The position numbers were made by a program, and so were the translations under genes. A stretch of 63,502 bases of DNA from Bacillus litorisediminis (GTDB taxonomy: Bacteria; Bacillota; Bacilli; Bacillales; JC228): NCBI RefSeq assembly GCF_022808645.1, contig NZ_JAKZKT010000024.1, positions 1 to 63,502 on the forward strand. The letters are read 5' to 3'. The stretch's first letter is position 1; every line of letters starts with the position of its first letter. Positions 35,738 through 44,132 of the stretch are shown one piece after another. The notes under the pieces were generated by a model. That model saw only the letters and a program-made list of their open reading frames with translations. It was not told where the DNA came from and did no database searches.

Positions 35738-36685
35738 GTGATACCCGTACAAAAAAATCTTCCAATAAAAGAATCTAAGAGTAATAGATGGGTTGAACTA
35801 AAACGAAAGACAAAAAAGACCTTAAGGGATATGAGAAAAAATTATCCCGCATACCTGTTTCTTTTGCCTAAACTTGTATTATTTACGGTATTTATTGCTA
35901 TTCCAGTTGTCTGGGCTTTCCTGCTTTCCTTTCAGGAATACAAAATCTTTGGCAGTGTCTTTGTCGGACTCGACAATTATGTCAAAGTCTTTGAAAGCGA
36001 GGCTTTTGGGATCGCACTCCGAAATACCTTTATTTATACAGTTGTCACGGTTCCTTTTAACGTGATCAGTGCACTTGTGATTGCCACATTAATTCATTCA
36101 TTAGGCAGAGTCGCACAAAGTTTCTTTCGTGCAGCCTTTTATCTCCCAACTGTTGCTTCTGGTGTGATTATCGCTATGGTTTGGCGCTGGATGTATAACT
36201 ATGAATTCGGTCTCTTTAACTATGTGATTCGCTTGTTCGGCGGAGAACCAGTTAACTGGCTAGGGCAATCTGATAGTGCGCTATGGGCTATTATTCTCAT
36301 GCAGATGTTAATTCCTTTTGGAGTTGGAATTATCTTTTATTTAGCATCAATGGGGTCCATTTCCGAATCCCTCTATGAAGCAGCAACTATTGACGGGGCT
36401 AATTCATTCCAAAAGTGGATTAGGATTACATTGCCTCTATTAAAACCATCAACTCTTTATCTGGTCCTGTTAAGTACAATTGGTTCATTCCAGGTTTTCA
36501 CTCAAATTATTATGATGACGGGTGGCGGACCTGGTAATGCGACCGAGACACTGGTCCATTTAATTTACAAAACAGGATTCAGAGACTTTGAATTCGGACT
36601 TGCATCAGCACAATCTGTTGTACTGTTTGTAATTATCTTGTTCTTCTCAATCATCCAGTTCCGCGTATTGCGGCATGACGAATAG
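35738..36685 (+). CDS. Sugar ABC permease, importer A, first subunit
   Basis: A 315-residue MalF/UgpA-type permease with six helices after a basic N-terminal tail of about 40 residues. The EAA loop reads LYEAATIDGANSFQKWIRITLPLLKP. It forms the channel with the next gene. Confidence 0.93.
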   Translation: MIPVQKNLPIKESKSNRWVELKRKTKKTLRDMRKNYPAYLFLLPKLVLFTVFIAIPVVWAFLLSFQEYKIFGSVFVGLDNYVKVFESEAFGIALRNTFIYTVVTVPFNVISALVIATLIHSLGRVAQSFFRAAFYLPTVASGVIIAMVWRWMYNYEFGLFNYVIRLFGGEPVNWLGQSDSALWAIILMQMLIPFGVGIIFYLASMGSISESLYEAATIDGANSFQKWIRITLPLLKPSTLYLVLLSTIGSFQVFTQIIMMTGGGPGNATETLVHLIYKTGFRDFEFGLASAQSVVLFVIILFFSIIQFRVLRHDE

Positions 36686-36696
36686 GAGGGAAACGA

Positions 36697-37671
36697 ATGA
36701 AGTCATCTAAAGGAATAAAAAAAGTCAATAAAGCAATTGCCTACTTTCTTTTAACAATTTTTGCAATTGTTTCCCTCTTACCTTTGTATTGGGTTTTCAG
36801 TACATCCTTACAGCTGAGCAGTTATCAGGATGAAGAATTAGAACGTCAAGTTTCGTATGTGGATTCAAATCCGCCAAAAATGTATCCAATGGGAATTCCA
36901 GAGTATTTCGAACACTGGAAAAAGGCAAGAGATGCCGAAGCAAATGGAGATATGGAACAAGCCGAATATCATCGGGGGATCATGTCTCACATCATAGACA
37001 ATACATTCGAAGGCTTTAAGACGCTTTTTAACAAAAACAATATGGGTTTGTGGTTTTTCAATAGTATTTATATCGCTGTAATCGTAACACTCGGTATATT
37101 ATTATTTGACTCAATGGCCGGTTATGTATTGGCAAAAAAACGATTTCCAGGCAGGAATCTTATTTTTTGGGTTATTATTTCAACGATGATGATTCCCGGA
37201 CAAGTTACGCTAGTTCCAATGTTTATCATGGTCCGTGAACTTAACCTCATGGATACGCACTGGGCATTGATACTTCCTGACTTATCCATGGTATTTGGTG
37301 TCTTTTTAATGCGACAATTCATGTACTCCATTCCAGATGAGTTATTAGATGCTGCCAAAATCGATGGCGCAGGCGAGTGGAGAACATTTTGGAAAATTGT
37401 AGTACCTTTAGCAAAGCCAGGGATGGCGGCACTAGGAATCTTCACCTTTATGAATGTGTGGAACTCCTTCCTCTGGCCGATTATCGTCTTAAGCGAAGCA
37501 GATCTTTACACATTACCAGTAGGATTAAAATCGCTGCAGGATGCTAACTTAGTCAGCTTTAAGCTTCTCATGAGCGGAGCTGCGATAGCTGCAATCCCAA
37601 TGATTATCGTATTTATTCTATTCCAGCGTCATTTTGTGAAGGGACTGACGCTTGGCGGAGTAAAAGAATAA
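36697..37671 (+). CDS. Sugar ABC permease, importer A, second subunit with an extended loop
   Basis: A 324-residue MalG/UgpE-type permease with EAA loop LLDAAKIDGAGEWRTFWKIVVPLAKP. It is longer than the usual 275-280 residues because of a charged segment at about 43-105, between helices 1 and 2 on the outer face. That segment could contact the binding protein or the substrate. No ATPase gene follows, so a shared MsmX-type ATPase from elsewhere is needed. Confidence 0.92.
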   Translation: MKSSKGIKKVNKAIAYFLLTIFAIVSLLPLYWVFSTSLQLSSYQDEELERQVSYVDSNPPKMYPMGIPEYFEHWKKARDAEANGDMEQAEYHRGIMSHIIDNTFEGFKTLFNKNNMGLWFFNSIYIAVIVTLGILLFDSMAGYVLAKKRFPGRNLIFWVIISTMMIPGQVTLVPMFIMVRELNLMDTHWALILPDLSMVFGVFLMRQFMYSIPDELLDAAKIDGAGEWRTFWKIVVPLAKPGMAALGIFTFMNVWNSFLWPIIVLSEADLYTLPVGLKSLQDANLVSFKLLMSGAAIAAIPMIIVFILFQRHFVKGLTLGGVKE

Positions 37672-37693
37672 AATAAGGGTTTAAAAGAGACAG

Positions 37694-37735
37694 CTGCTCT
37701 GTAAGGCATTTTTGCCTTGCAGGGCAGTTTTTTTA
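37694..37735 (+). terminator. Terminator of the GNAT-amiE-nagZ-anmK-importer A operon
   Basis: CTGCTCTGTAAGGC (37694-37707) pairs with GCCTTGCAGGGCAG (37714-37727), followed by eight T residues. Confidence 0.9.
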
Positions 37736-37828
37736 GTAGGGATTTGAAAAAATTGAATGAAAGAGGAGCAGGAGTTGTCCATTAGTGATGAAGGGTGACA
37801 GGGGGCAGAAGCGCCTAACAGCGGGAGG

Positions 37829-38400
37829 ATGAAGGACAAAAACAATGAGGAAGAGCAGCTAAAATGTCCTTTAGCGGGGTCAAGAAGGACAAAAGCAAGA
37901 GGAAGAAACGCCGAAATGTCTATCATGAGAGTTATGAAGGACAAAAGCAAGCGGAAGAGCAGCCGAAATGTCCGTCAACAGAGATATGAAGGACAAAAGC
38001 AAGAGGAAGAGCAGCCGAAATGTCCGTCAACAGAGTTATGAAGGACAAAAGCAAGAGGAAGAGCAGCCGAAATGTCCGTCAACAGAGATATGAAGGACAA
38101 AAGCAGTTAGGAAGAGCAGCTGAAATGTCCTTCAGCGGGGTTATGAAGGACAAAAGTAAGAGGAAGAGCAGCTGAAATGTCCTTTAGCGGGGTCATGAAA
38201 GACAAAAGCAAGAGGAAGAAACGCCGAAATGTCTATCATGAGAGTTATGACGGACAAAAGCAAGAGGAAGAGCAGCTGAAATGTCCATCATCAGAGATAT
38301 GAAGGACAAAAGCAGTTAGGAAGAGCAACTGAATTGTCCATCATCGAGGGTTATGAAAGAGACAAAAGGAAGCCAGAAAAGCAGCCAAATTGTCCTCCCT
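37829..38400. repeat. Array of about eleven 52-bp tandem repeats
   Basis: Units begin ATGAAGGACAAAAG (or a variant) at 37829, 37882, 37934, 37986, 38038, 38090, 38143, 38195, 38247, 38299 and 38353, a period of 52-54 bases. Each unit has GGACA near one end and TGTCC near the other, which are complementary, around a purine-rich GAAGAGCAG core. Units 3-6 are nearly identical and the outer ones diverge. The period is not a multiple of three, so it does not encode a repeat protein. It fills the gap between importer A and the chitinase gene. Confidence 0.9.
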
Positions 38401-38430
38401 CCAACAAGGTATCAATGACGATTTCATAAA

Positions 38431-38454
38431 CAAAAAAAATCCTCCATATAGGAT
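38431..38454 (-). terminator. Weak terminator of the chitinase gene
   Basis: On the minus strand, ATCCT and AGGAT arms around a 6-base loop are followed by eight T residues. Confidence 0.55.
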
Positions 38455-38517
38455 ATGAAGGACGAAATCTATGAATGTAATTATCTATTAGTACCTCTAT
38501 AATTGTTGATTTGAATA

Positions 38518-40638
38518 TCAAATCGGATCCTTAAGTACTTGGTAAAGCGAATCTAACAAAGCATTTCCATAATCCTGGCTTATTTCCCAAATCATCGCTC
38601 CTCCAAGCTGTCGTTCTCGGATAAATTGTGCTTTTCTTGCGATTGACTCTTCATCATCATAAGAAATAAAAATGGATTCCGCAGCATGAAACAAATACGG
38701 TACTTGTGTCCCTTCGTCCCAATAGCGGACGGATCCATTATTCAGCAAACCATCTTGTATAATCCGCTTATAGGTAATCGATCCGCTTCCTTCAAATGGC
38801 TGACGTAATCCATTATTCTCAGTAGAAGTAACGTTGTATCGATATCCATAAAAAGGTACGCCCATCACGAGTTTATCAGCTGGAACACCAGCATCCAGGT
38901 ATGCCTGAACGCCGTTTTCAACACTGTAGGTGGCTCCATTATCATCAAATAACGGGGCATTATAGTCAGCCCTTGTTTCCCATGTTCCATGAATATCATA
39001 GGTCATAATTTGCACGTAATCTAAGTACTGCTGAGAATATCCAAGCTGTGTATTTTCCGCAAAGCCCGCTGTAGCTCCTCCTGCAATGGTAAGCAGATAA
39101 TGCTTCCCATCGATTTGTCCTTGTGCATCTAATTTTTGCCGTAAGGTTTCGAGTAAAAGCGGATAATTGTCACGATCTGCAGGGTTCGGGTACGTCCCAG
39201 GGCCGCCGCCGGTAACTGGGTACTCCCAGTCAAGGTCAACTCCATCAAATCCGTGCTCCACAATAAAATCTACTACACTATCAGCAAAAATTTCTCTCGA
39301 TTCATGGGTCGCAGCTGCTTCTGAAAAGTTAGCTGAGCCTCCCCAGCCTCCGACCGCAATTAAGGTTTTTAAGTGCGGATATTGCACCTTAAGCTGTGTG
39401 AGTTCCGCGAAATTCTCCAGATCTTTAGCAGGGTCACTCAAGGCAATTCTCATATCGTCTCCTATTACAGCAAAAGCATAATTTAAATGAGTTAGCCTGC
39501 TCGCATCGAGATCCCTCATAATTTCATAATCTCCATAAGTGGCCCAGCCCGCTAAATATCCTACAATTCGGTTTGCAGGAGGTGTGTCGGCGGGCTCCCA
39601 GCCGGGGGAAGTTTGACCATCCCCTACATTATCAACAAGCAGGACATTGGTTACAGTTTTCGATTGTCCAGCTGAGTCATAGGCGACCGCTTTAATGATG
39701 ACCTTTCCTTCAGGTGCAGAGGTTGTATCCCAATTAACCGAATAGGTACCTCCACTTTGATTAGTAGATGGGAACTTCCAATATTCTGATTCTGGAGATT
39801 CGTATGTTTTTACATAGAAATCTACCCTGTTTAAACTCTCTTTATCGGCTGAAGTTACAGATAATTGAACCGTTCCGGAGTAGCCGTTTTCACCAGGTGT
39901 TGCACCGCTCGATCCAATCGCTTCAATTGGGCTGATAGAAGGGAGCGAATTAACCTTTCCGTTTTTTGCTGCTGTTAATACTCCAATTGTGTTATCATCA
40001 ACAGATTCATTATTATAAATATCTTTTGCCTTTACTCGGAATTGATAGAGTGATCCAACAGATAACTGATCAATTGTATAGGAAGTACTAGTTGTTTCGG
40101 CAATAACAGTTCCATTTTGATAAATCACGTAATTATATAATTTATCGGATACAGACGGATTCCAAGAAAGTGTCACACTAGATTTTGACCGACTAGAAAC
40201 AGTCAGATTATTAGGTGAAGCAGGTGCATTTGGTTCTGAATAGTTATCTACAAAAATCTCTCTTGTCACGGTATCAACTTCCCCAGTTGAATACTCAAGC
40301 ACCATTTTTAACATGTATTTACCGTCCGGAACCCATGGATCACCCGTTGGCCAAGTCCATGTATAAGGAGCAGATGAATCCGGAGCATAAGGGTAGTAGA
40401 GGGAATCCGGTTCATTTATTGCCTTAGCATAAAAGGTAACTTGATTTACAGTTTTACCATCAGCCGGTATGGCTGTCACTGACGGACTTCCCTGGACTGT
40501 GTTCCCTCCTTCTTCAGTCGTGGTTACCTCAATACGAGCAGTGCTATTTGCAAGAGATTTTGATAGAGGGGTGGCTATAGTCAAAATACTGCCAATTAAA
40601 AAGATTAGTAGTGTAATCAGAGTAAAGGTCTTTTTCAA
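38518..40638 (-). CDS. Secreted GH18 chitinase with Ig-like and FN3 domains
   Basis: A 706-residue exported enzyme. Signal peptide about 1-31. An Ig-like module (about 34-132), a fibronectin III domain (about 137-223), a second Ig-like module (about 235-337) and a C-terminal GH18 barrel (about 355-706) follow. The catalytic signature D465-x-x-D468-x-D470-x-E472 (FDGVDLDWEYP) is intact, as are GGWGGSANF and MTYDIHG. It hydrolyses chitin or related beta-1,4-GlcNAc polymers outside the cell. No carbohydrate-binding module or LysM is seen. It is the only minus-strand gene in the salvage locus. Confidence 0.93.
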   Translation of the reverse strand: MKKTFTLITLLIFLIGSILTIATPLSKSLANSTARIEVTTTEEGGNTVQGSPSVTAIPADGKTVNQVTFYAKAINEPDSLYYPYAPDSSAPYTWTWPTGDPWVPDGKYMLKMVLEYSTGEVDTVTREIFVDNYSEPNAPASPNNLTVSSRSKSSVTLSWNPSVSDKLYNYVIYQNGTVIAETTSTSYTIDQLSVGSLYQFRVKAKDIYNNESVDDNTIGVLTAAKNGKVNSLPSISPIEAIGSSGATPGENGYSGTVQLSVTSADKESLNRVDFYVKTYESPESEYWKFPSTNQSGGTYSVNWDTTSAPEGKVIIKAVAYDSAGQSKTVTNVLLVDNVGDGQTSPGWEPADTPPANRIVGYLAGWATYGDYEIMRDLDASRLTHLNYAFAVIGDDMRIALSDPAKDLENFAELTQLKVQYPHLKTLIAVGGWGGSANFSEAAATHESREIFADSVVDFIVEHGFDGVDLDWEYPVTGGGPGTYPNPADRDNYPLLLETLRQKLDAQGQIDGKHYLLTIAGGATAGFAENTQLGYSQQYLDYVQIMTYDIHGTWETRADYNAPLFDDNGATYSVENGVQAYLDAGVPADKLVMGVPFYGYRYNVTSTENNGLRQPFEGSGSITYKRIIQDGLLNNGSVRYWDEGTQVPYLFHAAESIFISYDDEESIARKAQFIRERQLGGAMIWEISQDYGNALLDSLYQVLKDPI

Positions 40639-40791
40639 ATAGTATCTCCCCTTAATTAATGATTGCTAGATTTATTTCAGGTTGAGCAGAATTGAAGGAA
40701 TGGAAAGGCTCACTCAAACAATTTAAATGCAGGTGGTTCCTTGATGAGAAAGAGGATTTTAAGTGCGGTCATAGTTAGCTAAAGACGTATC

Positions 40792-40836
40792 CTAATGCGC
40801 AAAATATAAATACACATATTTCATAATTTTTTTCAC
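40792..40836 (-). CDS. Possible 14-residue leader peptide upstream of the chitinase
   Basis: A GTG-started frame with an exceptionally strong GGAGGTGATC site directly upstream. It encodes VKKIMKYVYLYFAH, a basic/hydrophobic peptide. It lies 150 bases before the chitinase start on the same strand and after a plausible promoter. It might be a leader peptide or a chance frame. Confidence 0.35.
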   Translation of the reverse strand: MKKIMKYVYLYFAH

Positions 40837-41197
40837 GATCACCTCCATACTACAGTTGAATAAAACCGCCTTCTTTAGACCAACATTTTGAATTGATATT
40901 TCAAATAAATTATAGAATATTTAAAATATTAGTCCAGATAAAATTATAAAAGATACATAAAATGGTCCCTTTTGCCTGTTCTTTTTCAATTTACATCTAT
41001 TGAAAATAATCATTTTTACCTACGCTGAGTAAAGTTGGTATTATGAGAGCATTGTAAAATTTTATTTCAGAAATTTCGAAAAATATTTTGAATTATTTCC
41101 TCAACATCGTGTATAATAGATAGAAATATTTTAAAACAATAATTCAAAAATATTTATATGTTTTTAAATTATTGTTTCACAAAGGGAAAATATTTTG

Positions 41198-41231
41198 TAT
41201 AATGGCAACATAGAGTGTGAAAGCGTTATCA
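41198..41231 (+). promoter_or_regulatory. Promoter -10 box and cre site of the PIG-L operon
   Basis: TATAAT at 41198-41203, with a poor TTTCAC -35 at 41175, is followed by TGAAAGCGTTATCA (41218-41231), an exact match to the CcpA cre consensus TGWAANCGNTNWCA. Placed downstream of the start site, it predicts carbon catabolite repression of the operon. Confidence 0.75.
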
Positions 41232-41284
41232 AGTTTAATAGTCTGTTAGCCAATCCATATTAACAATAATAGGAGGAAATTAGT

Positions 41285-41986
41285 ATGCATTTAGTTGCGC
41301 TTGGAGCACATTGCGGGGATGTCGAACTGCAAGTCGGTGCGATTGCACATAAGTACGCAAAAGCAGGCCATAAGGTAACATTTGTTCATTTAACTGCAGG
41401 TGAAAAAGGGAATCCGCCTGGGATTTCAGTAGAAGAATACACAAAACAAAAAATAGAGGAATCCGAAAAAGCAGCAAAAGTCTTGGGAGTTGAGACGATT
41501 ACGCTAGACTATAAAGATGCCGAGCTTACCTTTAATGATGAAATTATTACCAGAGTGGCAACTTTAATGCGCAAATTAAAACCAAATCTTGTTCTGACAC
41601 ATTGGGAAAACAGTATTCACCCCGACCACGCAGTTTGTCCAAGAATCGTACAGGCAGCACAATTAAAAGCTGGACTTTCCGGATTTGATTTAGAAGGTCT
41701 GCCGCCTCATTATTATGGTTTTTTACATAGCGAGAACTGGGAGGATATGGAAGGGTATGTTCCTGATATTTTTGTAGATGTTTCAGACGAATTTGATACA
41801 TACCTGGAAGCCATCTCGCAATATTGGTTTGTCATGAATTCAAAGTCTTTCCGATACTACGATTATTATAAAGCACTTGGAACAGTCAGGGGAGCCGTGA
41901 GCCGGGTGAAATATGCGCAAACACTAAAATACCCAACAGGCTCAAACGTTCGAAGGGGAAAAAGCATTCCGGGATTTGATCTTTAA
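41285..41986 (+). CDS. PIG-L family deacetylase-like protein with altered active site
   Basis: A 233-residue PIG-L/LmbE-fold protein (the family includes MshB and BshB, zinc N-acetylglucosaminide deacetylases). The N-terminal motif, normally AHPDDxE, reads AHCGDVE (H9, G11, D12, E14): the metal His and second Asp remain, but the first Asp, the general base in MshB, is Gly. The second motif HPDH (112-115) is intact. It may be a distinct subfamily acting on wall amino sugars, or inactive. First gene of the cre-controlled operon. Confidence 0.82.
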   Translation: MHLVALGAHCGDVELQVGAIAHKYAKAGHKVTFVHLTAGEKGNPPGISVEEYTKQKIEESEKAAKVLGVETITLDYKDAELTFNDEIITRVATLMRKLKPNLVLTHWENSIHPDHAVCPRIVQAAQLKAGLSGFDLEGLPPHYYGFLHSENWEDMEGYVPDIFVDVSDEFDTYLEAISQYWFVMNSKSFRYYDYYKALGTVRGAVSRVKYAQTLKYPTGSNVRRGKSIPGFDL

Positions 41987-42121
41987 AAAGGATAAAGGGA
42001 CAGTGAGGCTGTTCAGTAAACAGTCTCCAGTCCATATTTTCACTTCGAATATTTTGATAATTCTAAATAATCATAATCAAATTTCAGATTTGGTGTAAGA
42101 AAGGGGTTGGCTAGGAAATCA

Positions 42122-43108
42122 ATGAATGGTCAAAACAACATCAATTTAAATCAAGCACCAGTCTACGGAACAGTGGAGTTCGATCAATCTGCGCAAAGGA
42201 AAATAATCAGAAAACAAAAACTAAAAAAGATTTTTAAATATTGGCAGCTATATGTCTTACTCGGCCCGGCTCTTATTTACTTTTTAGTATTTAAATATTA
42301 CCCCATGTATGGGGTGCAAATTGCTTTTAAAAACTTTCGTCCTGTAGACGGGATTTTTGGCAGTGAGTGGGTCGGATTCGATCACTTTATCCGTTTTTTT
42401 GAATCCTATTATTTCTGGGATTTGATTTGGAACACGCTTTCTATCAATCTATATCAGCTTTTACTATTTCCAGTTTCGATTATCGTGGCTTTATCTTTAA
42501 ATGAACTGAGAGATGGGAAGTTTAAGAAAACGGCACAAACCATTACATATGCCCCTCATTTTATCTCAGTTGTTGTTTTTGTTGGAATGGTGATAGCCTT
42601 TTTAGATCCAGTAACAGGAATCGTGAATCATTTTATTCAATTTCTTGGCTTTGAACCAATTGACTTTATGACAAGTCCCGAATGGTTTAAAACAATCTAT
42701 GTATTTTCAGGCGAGTGGCAGAACCTCGGATGGGGGGCGATTATTTACTTGGCTGCTCTTGCTGGCATAGACCCGCAGCTCCATGAAGCTGCAAAAGTGG
42801 ATGGTGCCTCAAGATGGCAAAGAATCTGGCACATCAATATCCCTGGAATTATGCCAACCATTATAATTCTCTTCATCTTAAATATGGGGAGTTTTATGGC
42901 AGTTGGATTCGAAAAAATCTTATTGATGCAAAATGAATTGAATTTAGAGTCATCTCAGGTCATCCAAACCTATGTTTATGATATTGGTTTATTAAACGGA
43001 CAATTTAGCTACTCTACTGCCGTTGGTTTATTTAACTCAGTCGTTAACTTTATTATTCTGATTACCTTTAACCGTCTTGCAAGAAGAACGGGGACGAGTC
43101 TATGGTAA
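42122..43108 (+). CDS. Sugar ABC permease, importer B, LplB/YteP-type
   Basis: A 328-residue permease of the LplB/YteP type with the characteristic LGPALIYFLVFKYYPMYGVQIAFKNF block and EAA loop LHEAAKVDGASRWQRIWHINIPG. ATG 42122 is preferred to the TTG at 42107, which abuts AAGGGG. Overlaps the next gene frame. Confidence 0.92.
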   Translation: MNGQNNINLNQAPVYGTVEFDQSAQRKIIRKQKLKKIFKYWQLYVLLGPALIYFLVFKYYPMYGVQIAFKNFRPVDGIFGSEWVGFDHFIRFFESYYFWDLIWNTLSINLYQLLLFPVSIIVALSLNELRDGKFKKTAQTITYAPHFISVVVFVGMVIAFLDPVTGIVNHFIQFLGFEPIDFMTSPEWFKTIYVFSGEWQNLGWGAIIYLAALAGIDPQLHEAAKVDGASRWQRIWHINIPGIMPTIIILFILNMGSFMAVGFEKILLMQNELNLESSQVIQTYVYDIGLLNGQFSYSTAVGLFNSVVNFIILITFNRLARRTGTSLW

Positions 43109-43122
43109 AGGGGGCCGGCGGT

Positions 43123-44040
43123 ATGAAAATGCATGTCAAAGCAAATAAAATTCAGCAAGCGAAATCTGATAAAATTTTCGATATTTGCAACAAACTATTA
43201 GTTTGGTTTTTTATCATCATTATTTCCTATCCATTGCTCTATATTTGCTTTGCTTCTATTAGTGATCCTAATTATGTTCATTCAGGAGAAATGTGGCTGC
43301 TGCCGAAAGATATTACCTTTGAGGGGTTCAAAAGGATATTTGCGAGTGATGATATATGGATTGGATACCGTAATACCATCTTTTACACGTTATTAGGAAC
43401 TTTGATCAATCTCGCGGTCACTCTTCCTTGTGCATATGCTCTTGCCAGACAAGAACTAGTAGGCAGAGGGATCATTATGGGACTCTTAATCTTTACGATG
43501 TTCTTTGACGGAGGCTTGATTCCGACTTATTTGCTTGTGAGAGATCTTGGAATGTTTAACACAATTTGGGCGATGGTGATTCCTGGTGCTGCTTCTGTAT
43601 GGAATATTATTGTGACGATGACCTTTTTTAAGGTCACGATACCGAGAGGGTTAGAGGAAGCGGCAGAGGTAGATGGGGCTTCGGTATTTAGAACGTTCTG
43701 GCAAATTGTATTGCCTTTGTCTGCACCCATCATTGCAGTTATGGCTTTGTTTTACGGAGTTGGCCACTGGAATCAATATTTTAGCGGACTGATCTACTTA
43801 ACAGATCGGGATTTGTTCCCATTACAGCTTATTTTAAGAGAAATTCTGATTGAACAAGAAATAACAGCTGAGCTTATGATCCAAGGAACTAATATCGAAG
43901 CGATCGGAGAGCAGGCAAGAATTGCTGCCAGTATCAAATATGCAGTGATGATTGTTTCAGCCGCACCGCTGCTCATCTTGTATCCATTCCTGCAGCGCTT
44001 TTTCATAAAGGGAGTCATGATTGGTTCTGTTAAAGGATAA
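43123..44040 (+). CDS. Sugar ABC permease, importer B, YtcP-type
   Basis: A 305-residue permease of the YtcP/LplC type with EAA loop LEEAAEVDGASVFRTFWQIVLPLSAP. ATG 43123 has GGGGG eight bases upstream; the frame begins earlier at 43102 inside the previous gene. Pairs with the LplB-like subunit. Confidence 0.92.
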   Translation: MKMHVKANKIQQAKSDKIFDICNKLLVWFFIIIISYPLLYICFASISDPNYVHSGEMWLLPKDITFEGFKRIFASDDIWIGYRNTIFYTLLGTLINLAVTLPCAYALARQELVGRGIIMGLLIFTMFFDGGLIPTYLLVRDLGMFNTIWAMVIPGAASVWNIIVTMTFFKVTIPRGLEEAAEVDGASVFRTFWQIVLPLSAPIIAVMALFYGVGHWNQYFSGLIYLTDRDLFPLQLILREILIEQEITAELMIQGTNIEAIGEQARIAASIKYAVMIVSAAPLLILYPFLQRFFIKGVMIGSVKG

Positions 44041-44132
44041 GAATCGGTATTTTTAAGGGGGTGAAGGGCTCTTTAAATTGGGGTTTAGAGGGGAAAAACA
44101 TTGACAAATTTTTATTAAGGGGAGAAATAAAG

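Larger units (their letters stand above)
40639..41284. promoter_or_regulatory. AT-rich divergent regulatory region between chitinase and PIG-L operon
   Basis: About 645 bases without a large gene. It contains a 14-codon mini-ORF on the minus strand (own entry), a minus-strand promoter (TGGACT-16-TATAAT, about 40910-40937) and, on the plus strand, two TATAAT boxes (near 41112 and 41198) with a cre box after the second. Confidence 0.6.

Noticed and set aside
37829-38041. 70-codon open frame inside the repeat array
   Set aside because: The 52-bp period changes frame at each unit, so the frame is a by-product of the purine-rich repeat.
37829-38398. CRISPR array
   Set aside because: The whole 52-bp unit repeats with no unique spacers, units are imperfect, and no cas genes are nearby.
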